This document shows positions 42,283-51,231 of a stretch of 64,000 nucleotides of DNA, piece by piece (position 1 is the stretch's first letter; each line of letters starts with the position of its first letter). The DNA comes from Paenibacillus sp. Its GTDB lineage: Bacteria; Bacillota; Bacilli; Paenibacillales; Paenibacillaceae. The stretch is taken from positions 60,418 through 124,417 of the forward strand of contig JAFWEX010000074.1 of NCBI GenBank assembly GCA_017512705.1, given 5' to 3'. The translations under genes and the position numbers were made by a program. Under the pieces are notes generated by a model. That model ran no database searches. It saw nothing but the letters and a program-made list of their open reading frames with translations, and was not told the origin of the DNA.

Positions 42283-44713
42283 TGTAAAACTCATTACCGA
42301 CAATCTGGCCGATGAACTCATTACCCGGATGCAGCATGCGTCCGGGATTTATATTATGACGTCCTTTATTATGCAATCTGGAGTCAAGCTGCTAGCCCCG
42401 CATTTGAAGCGGGCGGCAGAACGTGGAGCAGAGGTACGGATGCTGGCAGGGGATTATCTATATATCACACAGCCCGAAGGGTTAAGGGCGCTCTGTGAGG
42501 TTGATCCACGAATCGAAGCGAGGCTATGGCGAAGCATGGGTACTTCTTTTCACCCAAAAGCGTATCTGTTTGATCATGAACATGGGGAAGGCATGCTGAT
42601 TGTTGGCTCATCGAACTTTTCATTCACAGCGCTCAAGACGGGGTATGAGTGGAATCTGGCCATGAACGCGGAGGCAGAGCCGTATACATTTCAGTCGGCT
42701 TTGGAGAAGTTCATGCAGAGTTTCTACCACGAAACCACCTTGCCAGTGAACCTGGATTCTATTGCATTGTATGAAGAAGAGTACCAGAAATATCATCAGA
42801 AGAACCCGGAAATGATCCAGCGGATCACCGAGATGGAGGAAGCAGAATTCGGCACAAGGCTCCCAGAAGAGGAAACCGAACAAGAGTCTGATGTCCTGCC
42901 TCTCCTGCCTATTCAGCCACGATTTGCTCAATTGGATGCGCTCGAAGCGTTGAATGCGACGATGGAGGAGCAGTACGAAAGAGCCATGGTGGTGATGGCG
43001 ACCGGACTTGGCAAAACGTATTTGGCGGGCTTCTTTGCACAAAAATTTCAGCGGATATTGTTCATAGCGCATCGGGAAGAGATTCTGAATCAGGCGAAAA
43101 AATCGTTCCAGCAGATTATGCCTGAGCGGAGCCATGGAATATATAACGGCAAGCAAAAGGATGGAGAAGCAGACTGTGTGTACGCTTCGATCTATACACT
43201 GAGTTTGCAAAGACATCGGGATGTGTTTGCGGCTGATGCCTTTGATCTGATTGTGGTGGATGAGTTTCATCATGCGGCAGCGAAAACGTATATGAAGGTC
43301 ATAGAATATTTCCGTCCACAGTTCCTACTCGGGATTACGGCAACGCCGGACCGACTGGATGGTAAGGATGTATATGCACTGTGTGATGGAAACGTGGCGT
43401 ACCAGATGCATTTTATTGAAGCGATCCGTCGGGGGTGGCTGGCACCATTTCAGTATTACGGTGTGTTCGATAATACAGATTATTCTCAGATTCGCTGGCT
43501 CGGTACCAAATACGATGAAGAGCAGCTCATGTCTGTTCAACTGCATGAAGAGCATGTGGAAACGATCTATGCGGCCTGGATGCGTCACAAGCAGACGAGA
43601 ACGATCGGTTTCTGCTCATCGATTCGGCAAGCGGATTACTTGGCTGCGTATTTCCGCAGTCAGGGGGTGAAGGTACTTAGTCTGCACTCACGAACAAGGG
43701 AGATGTCAAGAGAAGAGGCGATTCGGCAACTTGGAGCAGGAGAGCTGGAAGTGGTATTTACCGTAGATTTGTTTAACGAAGGCACGGATATCCCAAGTGT
43801 GGATACGTTGCTTTTCGTGCGTCCTACGGAGTCACTTACGGTATTCACCCAGCAAGTAGGGCGTGGTTTGAGATTGTCTGAAGGAAAGTCGCACTGTACT
43901 ATCATTGACCTGATCGGGAATTACCGGAACGCGGATGTGAAGCTGAGTCTGTTCGAAGTACATGGAAAAGAGAAAGTCAGTGGAAAAGCGCTGGATTCAG
44001 CTATACCGGAAGTTCCCGACAACTGTGGTATTCATCTGGAGACCCAAGTTGTGAACCTGCTTCAGGAGCTAAGTCGCAAGCGTATGCCACGCCGCGAGAA
44101 GCTGCATCAGGATTTTCTGGATGTCAAACGAGAACTAGGGCGCATTCCAACCTACTTGGAACTTCATCTTATGGGGCAGTCTAAAAGCATCGGATATCGG
44201 AGCGAGTTTGGCTCATATATCGGTTTCCTGTATTGGGCAGAGATGTTATCACCGGCTGAGGGAGAGATCTATGTACGGCACGAAGCGTGGCTACGGGATG
44301 TGGAGAAGACGATCATGAACAAAAGCTACAAAATGATCGTGCTGCTATACATGCTGGAGCGAGGCGAAGCCCACTGGATGGACCCGATTACGCCCGGGGA
44401 AATGGCTGGATTTTTCTATAGGTATCTGACGGAGAAAGAGTATCGGAAACGAAAAGACTTTTTGGACAAAGGGAAGGCCGCGCTCACAGAATGGAATGAG
44501 AAGACGGAAAATGAGATGACAAAGATTATTATTGACATGCCGATGTCCAAGTGGAGCGGTGCGAAGGATAGTATGACACGGTTCGAAGATGGCGTCTTCT
44601 CGCTGAATGTAGAAGTGCAGAATCCAGAGGAACGAGCAGTGTTATATCGCTGGACACGGGATATATGTCTGTATCGGTTGCATACGTACTTCGAACGAGG
44701 AAATCTTGGTTAG
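42266..44713 (+). CDS. PLD-nuclease/DEAD-box helicase fusion
   Basis: 815 residues. Order: PLD-type nuclease domain (1-165) with the HxK motif in SFHPKAYLF (about 94-102) and GSSNFS (about 113); a linker; superfamily 2 helicase with Walker A ATGLGKT (about 245), DEFHHA (about 332), ITATPDR (about 356) and QQVGRGLRL (about 528); a C-terminal region (about 600-815) with no family I recognise (R-K-R-M-P-R-R-E-K-L-H-Q-D-F). It shares the helicase core and QQ-x-GRGLR motif with the protein at 36460 but lacks the DUF3427-like tail. Overlap with the MazG-like gene implies a shared function. Only one HKD half is present. Confidence 0.87.
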   Translation: MSTKLNVKLITDNLADELITRMQHASGIYIMTSFIMQSGVKLLAPHLKRAAERGAEVRMLAGDYLYITQPEGLRALCEVDPRIEARLWRSMGTSFHPKAYLFDHEHGEGMLIVGSSNFSFTALKTGYEWNLAMNAEAEPYTFQSALEKFMQSFYHETTLPVNLDSIALYEEEYQKYHQKNPEMIQRITEMEEAEFGTRLPEEETEQESDVLPLLPIQPRFAQLDALEALNATMEEQYERAMVVMATGLGKTYLAGFFAQKFQRILFIAHREEILNQAKKSFQQIMPERSHGIYNGKQKDGEADCVYASIYTLSLQRHRDVFAADAFDLIVVDEFHHAAAKTYMKVIEYFRPQFLLGITATPDRLDGKDVYALCDGNVAYQMHFIEAIRRGWLAPFQYYGVFDNTDYSQIRWLGTKYDEEQLMSVQLHEEHVETIYAAWMRHKQTRTIGFCSSIRQADYLAAYFRSQGVKVLSLHSRTREMSREEAIRQLGAGELEVVFTVDLFNEGTDIPSVDTLLFVRPTESLTVFTQQVGRGLRLSEGKSHCTIIDLIGNYRNADVKLSLFEVHGKEKVSGKALDSAIPEVPDNCGIHLETQVVNLLQELSRKRMPRREKLHQDFLDVKRELGRIPTYLELHLMGQSKSIGYRSEFGSYIGFLYWAEMLSPAEGEIYVRHEAWLRDVEKTIMNKSYKMIVLLYMLERGEAHWMDPITPGEMAGFFYRYLTEKEYRKRKDFLDKGKAALTEWNEKTENEMTKIIIDMPMSKWSGAKDSMTRFEDGVFSLNVEVQNPEERAVLYRWTRDICLYRLHTYFERGNLG

Positions 44714-44778
44714 ATCGAGATAAGATCTGATGAAGTGAGCCCAATCCAATCGAGCAAGTGAGACTATGTAAACATTGA

Positions 44779-44820
44779 AACCAGGTTACACATCTTGCTA
44801 GATGATGTAATCTGGTTTTA
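44779..44820 (+). terminator. Intrinsic terminator
   Basis: AACCAGGTTACA-CATC pairs with GATGATGTAATCTGGTT (one bulge), followed by TTATATTA. It ends the MazG-helicase operon. Confidence 0.75.
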
Positions 44821-44957
44821 TATTATGTACTATTTTCAATAGTTATTAATTGATAAAGGTACGATTAAGTTTGCTTGAACATGTGGAAAATTGTGGCTTT
44901 TTAATACATAATGAAGTAATAGCAATTGTAGATGAATAGAATTAAGGAGCGATTAGC

Positions 44958-46862
44958 ATGGCCGATACAGTACCAGAGGTTATTCGGAAGAATGCAACAG
45001 GTGGTGAAAGAATACTATTTGATACGTTGAAGAAGTATCTACCTGATGAATATATCGTGTATTATGAACCTGAGATTCGTGGAAAAAGGCCGGATTTTGT
45101 TATTATTGGACCTGATTTGGGTTTGCTAGTTTTGGAAGTGAAAGACTATACGAAAGGCACGTTGCATCAGTTGAATCGGGATGAATGGACACTGCGTAAT
45201 ACAGCAGGGGAGTTGGTTACTGCCCGGAGCCCCTTGAAGCAAGCCCGAGATTATGCCTTTGTGATTGCAGATCAACTGAAGAAGGATAAGAATCTGATTA
45301 AAGAGGGGACGCCAGGATATTTAAAATTCAATTATGGCTATGGTACTGTGTTCGGTCGCTTGAAGCAGAAAGATTTTCTCCAAATGGACCTATACAGCGT
45401 CATCGATCCCTTGTTTGTACTGACTAGAGAAGAGATCGATCCGGATGATGAAGATTTCTCGGCAGAGATATTAATAGAGAAGTTATTACATATGTTCACG
45501 GTGCCAACTCGGAATCGATATAGCTTGACCCACGAAGATATACAGGCTATTCGCTACCACCTGTTTCCTGAAGTGCGAATCAGTGCAGAGCGTAGAGAAA
45601 TCATCCCTCATCAGGATCAGCTTTTGTTATCTTTGCATAACATCAAGACGATGGACTTACATCAGGAGAAGATGGCGAAGCAGATTGGGGACAAGCATCG
45701 TTTAATTCGCGGTGTTGCAGGGAGTGGCAAAACGCTCGTACTTGTGAGCCGAGCAAGGATGCTCGCCAAGACCCATCCGGATTGGAGCATTCTTGTCCTA
45801 TGCTATAATTCAACGTTGTCACAGTATTTAAGGCATACCATTGTACAGAAGATGGCGGAGCCAGAGGATTTGTTTGACTTTGCCGGACATGATACGATTT
45901 CCCAACTCGAATCTAATATTGAAGTCAGTACCTTCCACTCATGGCTCGGACAGCAATTTCGTATTATAGACAGGAAATTGCCAGATTTGCTGGAAAAGGT
46001 GGAGCAGGGGCAACAAGAGTTACCTAAATATGATGCCATCCTGATCGATGAAGGACAGGATTTTGATAGAGACTGGCTGAGACTGGTGAGCTTATGTCTT
46101 AATGAAGAGATACAGTCTCTGTTAATTGTAGAGGACAGAGCACAAACCATTTTCAAACGTAAGAATAGTCTCGCGCAGGATACAGGATTAGATTTCCGTG
46201 GACGGTCTAGGATCTTAACAATCAATTACCGAAATACGGCTCAGATTGTTCAATTTGCTTGGGATTTCTATAAGCAGCAGTCCAATTTACAGCAAAAAGT
46301 AATTAGTTCGGGGACCGAAGGAGTTGAGATTATTCCTCCTCAATTCACTAAGCGCAGAGGCCCAGAGCCCTTAATCTATCGAAGTAAGAACACGCAAATT
46401 GAGATGGCGTTTGTTGCAAAATCCATAAACTATTTAAGACGTGAAAAATCATTGACTCTGAAGGACATTGCAATTTTGTACAGAGTGAAGGAATCCAATC
46501 AAGTGCACATTATCGACGAATTGGGCAAAGCTTTGGATGAGAATCATCTGCAATATAACTGGGTTACCGAAAATGAACAGACCAAAAAGAGCTTTAATCG
46601 TGAAGAAGACAGTATCAAAGTATTAACGATTGATAGTGCAAAGGGACTCGATTTCAGAGCTGTGTTTATCATTTCCATTGAGACCATGCCGCGCAACGCA
46701 GGAAAATCAGATGAAGTTGATGACCGCGAGATATCTCGTTTCTATATCGGCATGACAAGAGCGTTGGAATGGTTATTTCTAAGCTATTCCGGAGAATCGC
46801 CATTCACTCAATATCTTGATGAAGTGCAGCGGCAGAGAACGCAAAAACCTGTAATGTCCTAA
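44958..46862 (+). CDS. NERD-nuclease/UvrD-type helicase fusion
   Basis: 634 residues. The N-terminal NERD domain (about 12-130) has G-G-E-R-I-L-F and R-P-D-F-V-I-I-x8-LLVLEVKDY, the restriction-endonuclease-like D...E-x-K core. A superfamily 1 helicase follows, with Walker A GVAGSGKT (about 251), the DEGQDFD motif II (about 363), Y-R-N-T-A-Q-I, DSAKGLDF (about 558) and YIGMTRA (about 595). ATG 44958 follows AAGGAG. The fusion of a nuclease to a DNA motor, beside two PLD-helicase proteins, points to phage defence or DNA-end processing. It has its own transcription unit between two terminators. Confidence 0.9.
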   Translation: MADTVPEVIRKNATGGERILFDTLKKYLPDEYIVYYEPEIRGKRPDFVIIGPDLGLLVLEVKDYTKGTLHQLNRDEWTLRNTAGELVTARSPLKQARDYAFVIADQLKKDKNLIKEGTPGYLKFNYGYGTVFGRLKQKDFLQMDLYSVIDPLFVLTREEIDPDDEDFSAEILIEKLLHMFTVPTRNRYSLTHEDIQAIRYHLFPEVRISAERREIIPHQDQLLLSLHNIKTMDLHQEKMAKQIGDKHRLIRGVAGSGKTLVLVSRARMLAKTHPDWSILVLCYNSTLSQYLRHTIVQKMAEPEDLFDFAGHDTISQLESNIEVSTFHSWLGQQFRIIDRKLPDLLEKVEQGQQELPKYDAILIDEGQDFDRDWLRLVSLCLNEEIQSLLIVEDRAQTIFKRKNSLAQDTGLDFRGRSRILTINYRNTAQIVQFAWDFYKQQSNLQQKVISSGTEGVEIIPPQFTKRRGPEPLIYRSKNTQIEMAFVAKSINYLRREKSLTLKDIAILYRVKESNQVHIIDELGKALDENHLQYNWVTENEQTKKSFNREEDSIKVLTIDSAKGLDFRAVFIISIETMPRNAGKSDEVDDREISRFYIGMTRALEWLFLSYSGESPFTQYLDEVQRQRTQKPVMS

Positions 46863-46938
46863 TTCATAGTGAAATGATAGCTACCATTGAGATTCGCTGA
46901 GAGCTATGACATATCTCAAAAACACCAAAACAACCAAT

Positions 46939-46985
46939 AAAAGCTTATCTAGTTTCGCCTTGACGAAACAGATAAGCTTTTTCGG
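46939..46985 (+). terminator. Bidirectional terminator between convergent genes
   Basis: AAAGCTTATCT...AGATAAGCTTT (11 bp) extended by GTTTCG/CGAAAC, with T-runs on both strands. Serves the NERD-helicase gene (+) and the anti-sigma gene (-). Confidence 0.9.
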
Positions 46986-47006
46986 CTATGCCTTTTAACA
47001 AGAAAT

Positions 47007-47990
47007 CTATTTCTTCACAGCAGGGATCATCGTTTTAACAACGCGCATTAAATCTTCATTGGATACGTTACCTTGAGCAGCTCTCAGAAAGTAGTGATAG
47101 GCAAATTTGGTTTTTGGATCTTCGTAGACCCATATAAATTCAGATGTCCCACCACCTAAAGTCCGCTGGATGACATCCTGCCCGTTAATGTTGATCTTCC
47201 GACTGGTAACATTTAGTTTTCCTTCATATGAAGCACTAACTGTGCCCGTATCTTGGCTATTCAGAATGTCCAGAGAAATTTTATTTTTGCCACTAGTATA
47301 AGTCAGAGTGGTGAGCCAGAACTGGTCTGTAAAAGGAACCGGCATTAAGGCATAGTCTTTACCTGAAGCCTGTGCCTCCAGAAGAAGCTTGTTAGCAATG
47401 TCTGCTTTTTCCGTCTCGGATAGTTTGTACAGATCCATGCCATGCTCCATGTGCACGCTGGCCTTTTGGAACGTATATTTTTCTTTTCCTTTGCCGGGAA
47501 TCTGTTTAGCTAGAGTCTTACCAGGAATTTTAACCATCTTTTGCAGGGTGGAGAAGTCTTTAACAATATGTGAATTAGCCTTGAGATAGAGCTCCTGATT
47601 CGGATTGTTAGGCACGATGTAGATGATTGCCGCTTCTCCTGGCTTAATCTCATTCACCCAGATGTGATTCATGCGGCTAATTCTTTTATCGTCATCCTCC
47701 GTACGATTAGAATTAGTATCATGAGTCATGGGCCGCTCCTGAAAAAGTACATCTCCATTGTCGTTGGTAAGTGACTGATATTTCACGGCAGCAAATCCAG
47801 TTGATGCGGTTAACAATAAACCTAGTGTGAGTAGTAGACTAACTTTGTATTTCATAAACCATCGCTCCTTCGTATGGGGGTTTTCTTCAAGATTAATCTG
47901 GCTCATAATCCGATGTTGTAAGGTCGTGTCTATGGGTTCGACTCTCTGAAATTTTGATTTTATCGCTTGCCTGGTATCCTGTTCATCCAA
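47007..47990 (-). CDS. Membrane anti-sigma factor with DUF4367-like domain
   Basis: 327 residues. About 45 cytoplasmic residues (T-T-L-Q-H-R-I-M-S-Q-I) are followed by one membrane helix (about 48-67, KVSLLLTLGLLLTASTGFAA) and a long extracytoplasmic domain. The last about 90 residues (Q-D-V-I-Q-R-T-L-G-G-G-T-S-E-F-I-W-V-Y-E-D...D-L-M-R-V-V-K-T-M-I) resemble the DUF4367 domain common in such proteins. TTG 47990 is used because GGGAGG lies about 8 bases upstream. It lies downstream of the ECF sigma factor at 48756, and should sequester it until an envelope signal is sensed. Confidence 0.75.
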   Translation of the reverse strand: MDEQDTRQAIKSKFQRVEPIDTTLQHRIMSQINLEENPHTKERWFMKYKVSLLLTLGLLLTASTGFAAVKYQSLTNDNGDVLFQERPMTHDTNSNRTEDDDKRISRMNHIWVNEIKPGEAAIIYIVPNNPNQELYLKANSHIVKDFSTLQKMVKIPGKTLAKQIPGKGKEKYTFQKASVHMEHGMDLYKLSETEKADIANKLLLEAQASGKDYALMPVPFTDQFWLTTLTYTSGKNKISLDILNSQDTGTVSASYEGKLNVTSRKININGQDVIQRTLGGGTSEFIWVYEDPKTKFAYHYFLRAAQGNVSNEDLMRVVKTMIPAVKK

Positions 47991-48156
47991 TGGTCTTTCC
48001 CTCCTGACTCAGCGTAAGATACAATGCAAAACTCCTCCCTTCGTATGGGTATAACGGAACTTGAAGTGGATTCGTGACACCAATAGAATAAAATGTTTTT
48101 CTTGGGATAGCAGCATCACGAACACTAAGTGCGTAGTGATATGTATAGTAGGTGGT

Positions 48157-48756
48157 TCAACTTTTTGAAAAAGTAGTATCAGGTCGTGTTCCGGATCGCT
48201 TTGACTCTTTCGGTTTTTCTTCCTCTTGGCTAACATAGTTCTTTCTGAATTTGGTGGCAGCTCGTTGGAACTTTTTGCGCAGATAGGCAGCATTCTGATT
48301 AAGAATGAGACTGATATCGTTGTAGCTTTTGTCCTCAACACAGCGCAAAATCAACAAGCTTCGTTCTTCTGCGGACAGTGCAGCGAGAGCGTGTAACACG
48401 GCCGGATTGTAATATTTGTGGTCAATCGCTTGATCCACGTGATTGTTATCCCGTTCATTTTTGTACAAAAAAGGCAGAAACCTCGTGACTCTACGCTTGC
48501 GAATCATATCAATCGATTGATTATAGGCGATACGATACAGCCACGCTTCAAAAGGCGCATCAGGTTGATACGTATGCAGTCCGCGATATGCTTTCAGGAA
48601 TACCTCCTGGCTGCAATCTTCTGCTTCGCCATAATCACCCAACATGTGGTAACAGTAGTTGAAAATAAATTTTTCGCAACGGACGACGATCAAGGCATAC
48701 TTCTCTTTATTGCCTTGCAACACATCCGTGATAATCTGTTGGATTGGTTCTTCCAA
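48157..48756 (-). CDS. ECF-family RNA polymerase sigma factor
   Basis: 199 residues. Region 2 is KFIFNYCYHMLGDYGEAEDC then S-Q-E-V-F-L-K-A-Y, with F-E-A-W-L-Y-R-I-A-Y-N-Q-S-I-D-M-I; region 4 is LSAEERSLLILRCVEDKSYNDI then A-A-Y-L-R-K-K-F-Q-R-A-A. TTG 48756 is chosen because GGAGGGG lies 7 bases upstream. The Cys/Ser/Gly-containing D-Y-G-E-A-E-D-C-S-Q is a variant of the usual D-A-E-D-A-x-Q-E. The tail (about 170-199) is Lys/Ser-rich. It is followed by about 165 bases without a gene before the anti-sigma gene. It is a different ECF family from the one at 31739. Confidence 0.88.
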   Translation of the reverse strand: MEEPIQQIITDVLQGNKEKYALIVVRCEKFIFNYCYHMLGDYGEAEDCSQEVFLKAYRGLHTYQPDAPFEAWLYRIAYNQSIDMIRKRRVTRFLPFLYKNERDNNHVDQAIDHKYYNPAVLHALAALSAEERSLLILRCVEDKSYNDISLILNQNAAYLRKKFQRAATKFRKNYVSQEEEKPKESKRSGTRPDTTFSKS

Positions 48757-48782
48757 GTGATTCCCCTCCTAACATATAGTAT

Positions 48783-48809
48783 GACGAAGGAGAGACCTGA
48801 AATGTGACA
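48783..48809 (-). promoter_or_regulatory. ECF-type promoter candidate
   Basis: Read on the minus strand: TGTCACA, a 16-base spacer, then CGTC, 27 bases before TTG 48756. This matches the TGTCACA/CGTC hexamer pattern I recall for ECF41-type promoters, suggesting autoregulation. Confidence 0.5.
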
Positions 48810-48898
48810 CGTCTGAGAAAGTAAAATAAAAAGAGGGGAGAAAGGGAGTGGAGATGGGGGGGGTTGATCGATTTATAATGAGTATTTTGCTGATCAAG

Positions 48899-49024
48899 CT
48901 AGTTTTTAAATTCATAGATAGCCAAAATGATTATGGCAATTAGTGCTATAAGAAAGAAAATAAATAGGGCAGTTAGAAGTCCATATCCTAGTATAGATGC
49001 TAGCTTGGTAATTAACTTTGTCAT
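48899..49024 (-). CDS. Small single-helix membrane protein, 41 residues
   Basis: ATG 49024 follows GAAAGG (10-base spacing) on the minus strand. The product starts M-T-K-L-I-T-K-L-A-S, continues with a hydrophobic stretch of about 25 residues rich in Ile/Leu/Ala/Phe (LLTALFIFFLIALIAIIILA) and ends Y-E-F-K-N. It is a predicted single-pass membrane peptide. The closest kinds of protein are small membrane toxins or stress peptides, but nothing specific is recognised. It lies alone between the sigma factor and a decayed peptide gene. Confidence 0.5.
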   Translation of the reverse strand: MTKLITKLASILGYGLLTALFIFFLIALIAIIILAIYEFKN

Positions 49025-49071
49025 AGAGAACAACCTTTCTAATATAGGAAGTGTGGATATAAGATATGACC

Positions 49072-49236
49072 ATGGCAAAGGCGGTATTGAATAGTATCAA
49101 AAGCAACAATATTGCTACTTTAGAGGCTCAGGTACAACAAGAGACTTAGGCCAAATTTTTGGAAAAAGTACAATAATTTCAGTCTTCTACAAATGCTAAT
49201 GATCCATCTAATCTTATTAGTGTATATAACAACTGA
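49072..49236 (+). pseudogene. Decayed small-peptide gene with two in-frame stops
   Basis: From ATG 49072 the frame reads M-A-K-A-V-L-N-S-I-K-S-N-N-I-A-T-L-E-A-Q and on through TAG (codon 26) and TAA (codon 36) to TGA at 49234, 55 codons in all with no frameshift. Base composition and coherence suggest a lost small gene, perhaps a secreted or modified peptide. It lies upstream of a transporter of the bacteriocin-immunity type, and a terminator at 49261 follows. No ribosome site as strong as its neighbours'. Confidence 0.35.
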
Positions 49237-49249
49237 AAAAGAGTTTAGT

Positions 49250-49330
49250 TACCCATTTTTAACAAAAGATTGACTCTGAGCTTCTGAGTCACTTTTTTTT
49301 GAGTTAGTGCCCGATAGATTCGTTGGAGGT
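49250..49330 (+). repeat. Direct repeat with terminator, left copy
   Basis: TTTTTAACAAAAGATTGACTCTGAGCTTCTGAGTCACTTTTTTTTGAGTTAGTGC...ATAGATTCGTTGG, about 75 bases with a near copy at 53249-53330. The TGACTC...GAGTCA hairpin followed by eight T is an intrinsic terminator. The pair brackets the transporter-lipoprotein block. Confidence 0.7.
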
Positions 49331-49446
49331 TATTATTATAGGCTGTTTACAACTTCCAATAATATGCAGACAGAGGGTGAAATAAATCACGGAAGGGAAG
49401 AAGTGAATATGTTATAAAATGGAAATCATATACAGAGGTGGCCAAT

Positions 49447-50313
49447 ATGACTATTGTTACACAAGATCTTTACAAAAAATACGGGAATCAGGATGCGCTC
49501 AAAGGGGTCAATATAACCATACCTACAGGAATGTATGGGATTTTAGGGAGAAATGGTGCGGGAAAGACAACATTCATGCGCATACTCACCACATTAATTG
49601 AGCCCAATGGTGGTAGAGTCGAAATGAATGGTATTCCCCTGTTACCCAAGAACGTAAATAAGATTAAAGCCATGGTGGGGTATTTACCACAGGAGTTTGG
49701 TTTTTATCCTAACTTCACAGTTAGGGATAGCTTGGAATATATTGGTCTTCTGAATAAAATGGACTCTAGAATCCTCAAGGCTCGCATCGATCACATCTTG
49801 GAAGAGGTTAACTTGATTCAACATACGCGAAAAAAAGTGAGGCAGTTGTCTGGGGGGATGAAACGTAGACTTGGTGTAGCCCAAGCTATTTTACATGAGC
49901 CAGAGATTCTTATCGTGGATGAACCAACAACAGGTGTTGATCCCGAGGAACGGATTGCACTGCGAAATCTATTAAGTAACTACTCCCGGGACAAGATTGT
50001 TATATTATCAACTCATATCATTGAGGATATAGCCAGCACCTGCAACCAGATCGCCATCTTGGATCAGGGTCGCCTCGCATTTGATGGGGAAGTACGAAGT
50101 CTGATAAAGCAGGGTGAAGGATGCGTATGGACTGCAATGGTATATGACGTGGAAGAATTGGATCTTGTTAAGAAAAGCTATCCTGTCCTATCTACGCGTT
50201 TTCTGGAGAATGGAATTGAGATTAGAATGATTTCTAGAACCAGGCCAGCTTTGGAATGCAGTCCCGTATCTCCAAGCATTGAAGACGCCTATATGCTTCT
50301 TCTGAAAGGATGA
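49447..50313 (+). CDS. ABC transporter ATP-binding protein (ABC-2 type exporter)
   Basis: 288 residues. Walker A GRNGAGKTT (about 33-41), Q-loop Y-L-P-Q-E-F-G, signature LSGGMKRRLG (about 134-143), Walker B ILIVDEP (about 153-159), D-loop T-G-V-D-P. The C-terminal 80 residues are a regulatory extension as in lantibiotic-immunity/YtrB-type ATPases. ATG 49447 is preceded by AGAGGTGG; the GTG at 49438 lies inside it. It ends 9 bases before the first permease. Confidence 0.92.
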   Translation: MTIVTQDLYKKYGNQDALKGVNITIPTGMYGILGRNGAGKTTFMRILTTLIEPNGGRVEMNGIPLLPKNVNKIKAMVGYLPQEFGFYPNFTVRDSLEYIGLLNKMDSRILKARIDHILEEVNLIQHTRKKVRQLSGGMKRRLGVAQAILHEPEILIVDEPTTGVDPEERIALRNLLSNYSRDKIVILSTHIIEDIASTCNQIAILDQGRLAFDGEVRSLIKQGEGCVWTAMVYDVEELDLVKKSYPVLSTRFLENGIEIRMISRTRPALECSPVSPSIEDAYMLLLKG

Positions 50314-50322
50314 GGTTTACCT

Positions 50323-51231
50323 ATGTCCGTTCTCAAGCTCATGGGATTTGAAATGAAACAACAATTCAGGAGCCTGATCCTTATCATGATCGGGTTAATT
50401 CTGATGATCTTTACCTATTCGGAATTCAATACATATATATATTATTATCCAATTCAGAGCCAGTCTGATATTGAAGGTTTACAACAGTCAGGATATCATT
50501 CTTTTCTCTATGTAGCTCAGGCTGACGAAGATGTTAACGGTATTCATACTGAGGTGATCGGTACTGTTAAACAGGTCAGCCAAAATTTGCTGCGAAAATT
50601 GGATGGTCGGACATTAACCTCTGTAGTAGCCCAAATCTTTGCCGATCGTATGCAAGTTGTATCTTCGCTGCTGGCTCTACCGTTATTTACGTTTATGTTT
50701 GACAAGGATCGCAGGTTTAGGATGAATGAACTTGTTCGAACGCGACCCATCCATAAATATAGTTATGTTCTGGGGAAATATGGTGGAGTGCTATTGTCTT
50801 ATCTGTCCATCATTACTGTCATAGGTATTATTCTGAACACCTGGGTGATGTTCAACGTATCAGGCTCAGGCAGTGGTTTAACGGGAAGCTTCTGGGATAT
50901 GCCGATAACTTTGATTATACAGGTTTATCCAACAATATTGTATATGAGTGCCTTTATCGTCGGTATTTCCTTGTTATTTTCAAGCAACGTTATAAGTGTT
51001 CCGGTGGTGTTGGTATATGTTATTTTTAGTATTTCAATGACGGCTTTCACCGGAGAAGTGAATAACGATGTAGAACTGTATAGTGCTATTATTCGAAATG
51101 ACACAGGGTTCATTGAGCAATCGCAAGTCATGGTTCTGTTGAATCGGCTAATATACCTGGTTGCCACAGTTGCCATTCTTTACTTTGCTGGGTTTTGGTG
51201 GGAGAAAACGGGGAGGAGAGTTGATAAGTAG
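50323..51231 (+). CDS. ABC-2 type permease subunit
   Basis: 302 residues with about six membrane helices. A long extracytoplasmic loop (about 32-120) lies between helix 1 (LILIMIGLILMIFTYSEF) and helix 2. The N-terminal M-K-Q-Q-F-R-S-L start and the R-M-N-E-L-V-R-T-R-P coupling segment near residue 130 fit ABC-2 permeases. No GTP-binding or nuclease motif. The stop overlaps the next GTG by one base. It pairs with the following membrane protein and the ATPase ahead. Confidence 0.85.
   Translation: MSVLKLMGFEMKQQFRSLILIMIGLILMIFTYSEFNTYIYYYPIQSQSDIEGLQQSGYHSFLYVAQADEDVNGIHTEVIGTVKQVSQNLLRKLDGRTLTSVVAQIFADRMQVVSSLLALPLFTFMFDKDRRFRMNELVRTRPIHKYSYVLGKYGGVLLSYLSIITVIGIILNTWVMFNVSGSGSGLTGSFWDMPITLIIQVYPTILYMSAFIVGISLLFSSNVISVPVVLVYVIFSISMTAFTGEVNNDVELYSAIIRNDTGFIEQSQVMVLLNRLIYLVATVAILYFAGFWWEKTGRRVDK

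Noticed and set aside
48009-48341. 110-codon minus-strand ORF overlapping the second sigma factor gene
   Set aside because: It overlaps the sigma region 4 coding sequence in another frame and lacks a start site.
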